The notes under the pieces: generated by a model
Databases searched by the model: none
Told to the model about the DNA's origin: nothing
What the model saw: only the letters and a program-made list of their open reading frames with translations
Position numbers and translations under genes: made by a program
Part shown: piece after piece, positions 57,430 to 64,000 of the stretch
Position numbering within the stretch: the first letter of the stretch is position 1
Layout of the letters: every line of letters starts with the position of its first letter
Source: Guadua angustifolia
Lineage: Eukaryota > Streptophyta > Magnoliopsida > Poales > Poaceae
Reading direction: 5' to 3'
Assembly (NCBI GenBank): GCA_036346375.1
Contig: CM070512.1
Location: 42,702,466-42,766,465, forward strand
DNA length: 64,000 nt

Positions 57430-59390
57430 TCAAGTCTATCTTTTTCGACTCTTTGAGGTTCTTGTTCCAGCTCCCAATCACTAATGCCTTCAAAATAAGC
57501 ACATTAAACAATGGATATACTCGTATGATATATACACCAGTATTGTGCTGCTGAACTGAGGTGTATCCATGTGTGGGATCTCAAGTAGACAAGTGCAACT
57601 GGTGCTCACTAGAGAATTCTGGCTTTTTCAGTTCTTCTAGGTTCTTGTTCCAACAACTAATGGCTTCAAAATTTCTTATTAAACAAAGGACATACTCATA
57701 TGATATGTACACCACTATCACATGCTAAACTGGTGTGTATCTGTGTGTGGGCTCCCAAGTAGACATGGGCGTCGACTGATCGATACTCACTAGATAATTA
57801 TATCTTTTTCAACCTTTTCAGGTTCTTGTACAATCTTCCAACCGCTAGTGCCTTCAAAATTCACTTATTAAGCAGCGGACATATTCATATGATATGCACA
57901 CCACTATGATGTGTATCTATGTGTGGATCTCATGTAGACAGGGGTGCCAATTGGTACTCACTAAAGAATCCTATCTTCTTTAGCTCTTTCAGGTTCTTGT
58001 TTCAACTTCCAACTACTGTTGCCTTCAAAATTTGCACATTAAACAAAGGACATGCTCGTATGATATACTAGATATGGTAGCGTGCTATTGCACGCCGTGT
58101 TGTGTAGACGTGAAAATAGGGACGGGATGTAGGTAAGATAGTAAAGATGTATATAAATGCTAAGGCAAGTATACGCACAGGTGAAGCACGGGTCTCTTTT
58201 TTGCAAATATAAGTGCTAAGGCGGAAGGATGCAAGGTATTTAATTGTGAAAGTGTGCAAGGTATTTAATGAGTTTTTTGGAAATCGAATTTTTAGAACCA
58301 CGGGTCTCTTTTTTCAAAATAACCAGCGGAAGGATCTATTTACGATTCCGTTTTTTTAAATCTTCTGGGTCGAAAGGAATTTTTTTTTTTGCAAAATAAC
58401 CGGTGAAAGGACCCCGCCAGCGAATCTATGGGACCGCCATAAACCTCCGATGAATTCTGCGTTTTTTTAGAAAACCGCGTGGAGGGATCTAAACGTCGTT
58501 TCGATTTTTTTCGGGTCTAGTCTAAAAAAAATCGACGAAAGGACCGCGTGTACTGACTTAAACGTAATTTTGATATTTTTCGGATCTATTTTACTTAAAA
58601 AACTGTCGAAAGGACCTAAACGCGATTTTTAATTTTTTCGAAAGGACCTAAACGTGATTTTTGGATTTTTAGAGGGCCTTGCCAGGGGTGCGACACGTGG
58701 ACGCCCCCAGCATCCGGCAAACCCAGGCAACATTATATATTAGATATACACCACTGTCATGTGTTGAACTGATGTGTATCTATGTGTGGGATATCAAGTA
58801 GACACGGGCGCCCACTTGTACTCACAAGAGAATTCTATCTTTTCCCAACTCTTTCATGTTCTTGTTCCAACTTTCAACCACCAATGCCTCAAAATTAATT
58901 TGCTTTTTAAATAAAGGATATACTTGTCTGATATGTACACCACTGTCGCATGCGGAAATGAAGTGTATTTTTATGTGGGGTCACAAATAGACACGGGTGC
59001 CAATTCGTACTCACCAGAGAGTTCTATCTTTTTGTAACTCTTTCAGGTTTCTTGTTCCAACTTCTAACCGACTAGTGCTTGAGAATTTGCTTAATAAACA
59101 AAGGATATACTCGTATGGAACGTACACCACTGTCGTATTGTGAATTAATGTGTATCTGTGTGTGCGGTCTTAAGTAGACATGGTTGCCGACCTGGTACTC
59201 ACTAGAGAAATTTGTCTTTCTTCCTTCACTTTGTCCTTGGTGTTTTTCTTCCTGCTATATTGCCACACACACAAGCTCTTATGTGCACCACCACAAATGT
59301 GAATGTACTCACTCATATATATCTTGGAATTACAAATGTCATAGATGTCATGTGTTTTCTTACTAAGATGTATACGTGTGTGGACTTATC
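57430..59390. repeat. Tandem array, about seven units of 150-188 bp
   Basis: Units start near 57430, 57581, 57754, 57930, 58794, 58981 and 59169. Shared phrases in order are TCAAGTAGACA(C/T)GGG, TACTCACTAGAGAATTCTAT, TTCAGGTTCTTGTTCCAACT, TTAAACAAAGGA, ATACTCGTATGATATGTACA, CCACT and GTGTATCTGTGTGTGGG. The fourth unit is split by an insertion at 58069-58749. The last unit decays after 59220. No conserved reading frame runs through the units. Confidence 0.85.
58069..58749. mobile_element. Unclassified 681-bp insertion within the tandem array
   Basis: GATATAC stands before it (58062-58068) and at its end (58743-58749), and removing one copy restores a normal array unit. The insert begins TAGATATGGTAGCGTGC and ends CATTATATATTAGATATAC. 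It contains several T-runs and repeated phrases like CGAAAGGACC(T/C)AAACG. No terminal inverted repeat or coding sequence was identified. Confidence 0.6.
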
Positions 59391-59493
59391 CATGGATTTA
59401 TCCTTACGAATGAATCGACCTCTAATTGGACGTTGTCCTCTTATTGTCAAATTCTATTTCTACACACTGAATAGTAAAACATCACCAGATATA

Positions 59494-60111
59494 GGCTCTG
59501 TTTGGGAGAGCTTCAGATCCCAACTCCAGTTCAGAGCTGAAACTTATAGGCTAAAATAAAGTGAATTAAGTTTATATTTTTGGTCTAAAATGTAAACAAG
59601 ATGATCTACCTAAACAGCTTAATGTACCTCTGCCTCCAGCTCCACAAATTTCTGAGCTAGAAATATCTCTTCACCAACTCCACAAATTTTGGTGGAGCTG
59701 GAGTTAATCTAACGTAGGACATATCCAGTCTGAATCATGAGTTTGGTGCAATCACCGTGCAATCCAACTAAGAAAAGTTTCAAAAAATTCTGAAAAAAAT
59801 CATGAATGTACATCTCATCTTACCCCATCTACATATAAAATTTCATGATCAAATTCGTCCTATGTTAAGAGTAATAAAAAAGATAAATTTCTGACAAACT
59901 TGAATAGTTCAAATGCACCCCAAATTTATCTTTTTTGTAACTTCTAGTATAGGACGAATTTGATCATGAAATTTTATATGTAGATGGGGTAAGATGAGAT
60001 GTACATCCATAATTTTTTTCAGAATTTTTTAAAATTTTTCTTAGTTAAATTGCACGATGATTACACCAAACTCATAATTACACTGGATATGTCCCCGTCC
60101 CAAACAACCCC
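59494..60111. mobile_element. MITE (GGCTCTGTTTGGG / CCCAAACAACCCC ends), split by another MITE
   Basis: The left end GGCTCTGTTTGGGA and right end TCCCAAACAACCCC are imperfect inverse repeats with ATA on both outer sides (59491-59493 and 60112-60114). The left part (59494-59716) is rich in CAACTCCA / TGGAGCTGGAG phrases. The right part after the inner element is only 17 bp. The outer element lies just upstream of the SMT1 gene. Confidence 0.6.
59717..60094. mobile_element. Palindromic Mutator-type MITE, second copy, nested
   Basis: It is homologous to the element at 36592-36975. It shares TACCCCATCTACATATAAAA and the inverse TTTTATATGTAGATGGGGTA, with ends GGACATATCC and GGATATGTCC. Arms of about 170 bp pair almost completely. 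No 9-bp target duplication could be matched around this copy. Confidence 0.8.
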
Positions 60112-60237
60112 ATAATACGACCGCGGAAAACCTCTCATTTTTCGAAGTGCACAAACCCGATCCGAGTGCGGCAGCTGCTCTCTGCAGCCGCAGCCTCCTC
60201 TCCTGTCTCCTCTCCCCCACCCTCCTGAAGCCTCTTC

Positions 60238-60244
60238 CTATAAA
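60238..60244 (+). promoter_or_regulatory. TATA box of the SMT1-type gene
   Basis: CTATAAA lies in a pyrimidine-rich promoter, about 725 bp before the start codon because a leader intron intervenes. Transcription should start around 60265-60275. Confidence 0.55.
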
Positions 60245-60327
60245 CTGCAGGGCTACTGCTCACTCCCCTCCTCTCCTCTCCCGGCCTGAGAGATCTCTCA
60301 CGCACGCTCTCCCTCTACCGTAAGGCC

Positions 60328-60929
60328 CCCCCCCCTCCCTCCCTCTCTCTAAGCACATTCGTTGTTTTTTAGCTCTCTTGTGTTCTGTCCTGTTCTTGTT
60401 CGTGGATTTGCCATGATTTGCAATAATTTGTTGTTGTCCGTAAAGACAAGACGTTCTTGGCATTGCAATCGCGATCCCGTCCCGTAGAATTTTCTCAATG
60501 CGGAGTCATCCGAACCTTGGATCTTGCTTGGCATGGCCCCTTGAATCGCCGGCGCCTCCACCCCGGTCTCCTCCAGTCCACCCCGACCCTGGTTCCACCG
60601 CCGTCGCCCAAATCGCGCCGTGCGAAATTTCTTTTTTCTTTTCATCTATGTTTTCGCTTCTTGGGTATTATGTTCTGTGCTGTTTTGGCGTAGTGTAGCA
60701 ATGAATTTATTGTCTTCCTCGTACATTGCTATCATAGATCACCAAGGCTTTTCCACAACTTGCTTAGTTGCTTTACCAAAATCAGTAATCTATTTTGGGA
60801 AAATGGAATGACCGAAGGGAAAAAGGAACATCTTTTTCATCTTTCGATGTAGTTGGGTCTGGATGTAGCTAAGATATGTCCAGAAACTTGGGGAAACTGA
60901 AGAGTTCTTTTTAAAAAAAAAAACATTTC
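60328..60929 (+). other. 5' leader intron of the SMT1-type gene (inferred)
   Basis: A donor-like CTCTACC|GTAAGG follows the pyrimidine-rich leader, and an acceptor CATTTCAG|AC lies 31 bp before the start codon. Short frames in between (60457-60811) show no conserved protein. Leader introns are usual in housekeeping genes of grasses. Confidence 0.55.
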
Positions 60930-60961
60930 AGACAACTTCGTTCACAGCAGGGGACTCCACG

Positions 60962-63955
60962 ATGTCGAAGTCGGGAGCCTTGGATCTTGCATCTGGCCTT
61001 GGAGGGAAGATCACCAGGGAAGAAGTCAAATCGGCAGTCGATGAGTATGAATCTGGGGATCCCTTTACTGTTGGTATGATCTTGTTGTGTACATATGTTT
61101 TATCTTGCAACTCTCGATGATGTTTGGGAATAAATAAGGCAGACAAGTTGACCTGATGTTTGGGAATAAATAAGGCAGACAAGTTGACCGTATGCGATTT
61201 CCCTTCATATATAATAGCTGTTGTTTTTGTGCTCTAGATTTATATTTCCAAGCATCCTTTGTGTACCCCACATGCATATTTTGTTTGTTTGTAGGATCAC
61301 GATGAGCTGATATGAGGAAAAAAAAAGCTACGATGTATCTTTTGCTCTCTCTAACATGTTCTTTCCAGCTCTAATGTTAGTTTATCTTTTCAATCTACAC
61401 TTAGAAATTAATTCTTTTGGTCCTTCTTAGATCCTTTTACCCCCTTTTGTTAAGAAACTTATTCTTTGAGTTACCAGTACTTGCCTTTGTTTTCCTTGTT
61501 TTACTCTAACATTTGGAATGAAATATTTTCACAAGGTATGAGAAATATCATGGATATTATGGAGGGAAGGAGGAAGCAAGGAAGTCCAACTACACTGATA
61601 TGGTAATAATCATCTTATTTTGAAGACAGATGTACCGCGTGTAGTAATTTGGTAAATTTGATGCCTACCTACTGAAGTTATTTGCCTGCAATGTTTAGTT
61701 GTGCAAGGGAAGGACTTTAACTTAGCTTCATTGTATGCAAACTGAATGTTGTTAGCTTGCAATTCTGCTTTACTAAATATCCTCAAGGATGGATGTTCTT
61801 CAAAACATGTTTAAAAGTTGCATTTCTCATATAGTCGGGATGATGGTTGAAGCTAGAAATACAAATACATGCTCTACGTTCTGCTGTTTACAATCTTTGT
61901 AGCTACATATCAATTGTTTCATTAAATATCTTAAACATATGTTTTTGAGTGGTGCCACTTTCTTGTCTGTTTGGAAGAATGAAATCTTCAATGTTACAAA
62001 TTGAGAGTGCTGGCATATGTTCGGCGTGCTGCATTATCCCATGGTCCATGATAGTAGCAGACTGTTTCTGTCCCATTATGTTTTGAATATCGACAGCTCA
62101 TACTGTGATGCCTTATCAGGTCAATAAATACTATGATCTTGCTACTAGCTTCTACGAGTATGGCTGGGGTGAATCCTTCCACTTTGCTCATAGGTGAGGA
62201 CTCTCTTGTGGAAAGAAAAAGAAATTGATCTTTCATTTTTTAGAGAAAATATCGTGCTGTTCTTATTGTAAGGAAATATGAAAAAAGTAATATTAGTTTT
62301 TTTTGTCACCTGGTGGTTCATAGTTATTGAAATATACTTGCCATGTATCTTAATATTTTAGATGGAATGGAGAATCTTTACGGGAAAGCATCAAACGACA
62401 TGAGCATTTTCTGGCCCTACAGCTTGGGTTGAAACCAGGAATGAAGGTCAATTTTCATATTAAACCTAATTACCTATGTCATAATGGTTTTCATTGCTCT
62501 CGCTACAGCATAATGTGAATATGAAACAGTAACAATTAGAGATTGTTTGCTTCGTTTGTTGGTTGTAGGTTTTGGACGTGGGCTGTGGAATAGGTGGGCC
62601 ATTAAGAGAAATTGCCAGATTTAGGTTTGGTTACTGGGCCACAGCCCTTCATCCTTCATGCTTGTGACGTTGAGTTCAAAAAGTTTTGTATGCACGACTA
62701 ATGTACCAGAATTTATCAATCTTTATCACTTAAAATTGTAAATTGTAGTTATTTGTTTTTGGAGAAATGGTCACAGGAATGCTTCAAAGCTTCATCTGCT
62801 ATGATCTTTTCAAGTTCACCTATCATGTAACTTTTTGTTCTGGAAGTAACATGTGAATTTTCTTTGGGAAAGCGAAAAACCTAGCTCGCAGCTTACTTGA
62901 AACACTATTTTCTTTTTTTAGTATATCAGCGTCGATCCATTCCCTGCAAAAACACCGTAGCGAATCATACAAATATTAAACAGGAAGATGCACAACAGAA
63001 TGTATTTGTTAGTTAGATAAGGGATTGTTGATTCTGTCATCTTTCATTATCAATATATTACTTGGAGCTAGAAATAACTGGTCTGGCAATGGTTTGCTGC
63101 AGCTCCACCTCAGTTACTGGATTAAACAACAATGAATACCAGATATCAAGGGGAAAGGTTATTTGACATCACACTCCCAGATCTGATTTGGTTGCTGATT
63201 TTGATTCAGAAACTGAGCTAAATATGTGGCTTTTAACGCCACACTGGTTTGATGGTTTCTGTTAATATGAGATTTTAATATTCAGGAGCTCAATCGGTTG
63301 GCAGGAGTTGGTGGAACTTGCAATTTTGTCAAGGTATGTTGGCTCAAGTACTATAGGTGATTTCCTTTTTGGTTTAGTTCATATGTTTGCTTTGCTGTTC
63401 TTCTTCTCTCCTTTTTGTAGGCATACATGTGCTTGCAGTTGCTGTACTTCATAAAAATGTTATCAGTCCTCTTTTTAGTGAATCAATCTATAATGGATAA
63501 ATGTTGTTACACAAACAAGTCTCTGCAATTGCTTGGCTGTATAAAATTGTTATAATATTAATACTTGTACTACAGGCAGACTTCATGAACATGCCGTTCT
63601 CTGATAACACTTTCGATGCTGTTTATGCCATCGAAGCAACATGCCATGCACCTGAGCCGGTATGATTTCAAATTGTCACTTTATGTAGAAAGATTTATCA
63701 TCACTTTTATACATTCTAGCAATGCAAAACTGAATTGGTTATTTCGTTGCAAAGGTTGGCTGCTATAAGGAGATCTACCGTGTATTGAAGCCTGGGCAGT
63801 GTTTTGCTGTATATGAGTGGTGCATTACTGATCACTATGATCCAAACAATGCAACACACAAGAGGATTAAGAACGAAGTCGAGCTTGGCAATGGCCTGCC
63901 AGATATCAGAAGAACTCAGCAATGTCTTCAAGCTGTTAAAGATGCTGGCTTTGAA
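60962..63955 (+). CDS. SMT1: Sterol (cycloartenol) C-24 methyltransferase, SMT1 type, 3' end outside window
   Basis: Nine coding exons with matching phases: 60962-61044, 61536-61602, 62120-62193, 62362-62446, 62569-62624, 63103-63157, 63286-63333, 63576-63659 and 63755-63955. Together they are 753 nt, 251 of about 345 residues in the family. The enzyme moves a methyl group from S-adenosylmethionine to C-24 of cycloartenol, the entry step to plant sterols, in the ER. Visible motifs are YEYGWGESFHFAHR (sterol-binding region I), LDVGCGIGGP (SAM motif I), IEATCHAP and YEWCITDHYD. The start gives the conserved MSKSGALDLASGLGGKIT. No defect is seen. The first donor lies inside a longer open frame; splicing at GATGA|GTATGA restores VDEYEKYHGYYGG. 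The last exons lie beyond 64000. Confidence 0.95.
61109..61190. repeat. Tandem duplication of about 36 bp in SMT1 intron 1
   Basis: TGATGTTTGGGAATAAATAA followed by GGCAGACAAGTTGACC is present twice in direct succession. It is intronic. Confidence 0.85.
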
Positions 63956-64000
63956 GTAAGATATTATACTTTCCCCTTTTTTTTGGTTTAATTATATGCT

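Noticed and set aside
60457..60811. Short plus-strand frames before SMT1
   Set aside because: They fall in the leader intron and have no conserved protein sequence.

Overview
The window is nuclear DNA from a grass (Poaceae). The evidence is GC-rich first exons with introns, chromovirus-type Ty3/gypsy elements, several CACTA transposons, Stowaway- and Mutator-type MITEs, and a DUF1618/F-box-like pseudogene of the kind common in grasses. The species cannot be fixed from the sequence alone. There is no prokaryotic, organellar or viral replicon.

Only three host genes are well supported. (1) A DUF642 cell-wall protein gene on the minus strand, 4786-6133, with three exons that join in frame. (2) A LEA_2/NHL-type membrane protein gene on the plus strand, 29266-34999. 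It has two exons separated by a 5-kb intron, and that intron holds a degraded gypsy element. Exon 1 has two apparent one-base losses, both in short homopolymers. (3) The first nine coding exons of a cycloartenol/sterol C-24 methyltransferase (SMT1 type), 60962-63955, cut by the right edge of the window.

Layout: 1-3988 gypsy element (minus strand, running off the left edge); 4786-6133 DUF642 gene; 6.2-12.3 kb AT-rich intergenic and LTR-like DNA with a (TA)n tract; 12.5-17.1 kb two copies of a dispersed repeat around CACTA-like DNA that carries a remarkable series of short hairpins sharing the loop AACACAT; 17.85-19.3 kb LINE fragment; 20.6-24.4 kb MITE, LTR fragment, DUF1618 pseudogene and a hAT element with about 305-bp terminal inverted repeats; 25.5-26.3 kb unidentified reading frame containing a 36-bp-stem hairpin; 27.6-28.0 kb fold-back element; 29.3-35.0 kb LEA_2 gene with its gypsy-bearing intron; 35.8-37.7 kb MITEs and degenerate tandem repeats; 38.2-38.8 kb FAR1/MULE-like fragment.

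The range 38772-57429 is an 18.7-kb composite CACTA transposon. It has matching TIRs and a TCA target duplication, and its flanks rejoin within one unit of a tandem array. It carries TNP2 transposase pieces and a Ulp1-like protease remnant on the minus strand, a probable solo LTR, two copies of a highly folded leader-like element, and a nested CACTA-like insertion carrying a captured RecQ4A-like helicase gene fragment. A tandem array of about 180-bp units (57430-59390) and a MITE nested in a MITE separate it from the SMT1 promoter.

The three host genes have no evident joint function. Most of the window records repeated nested transposition.
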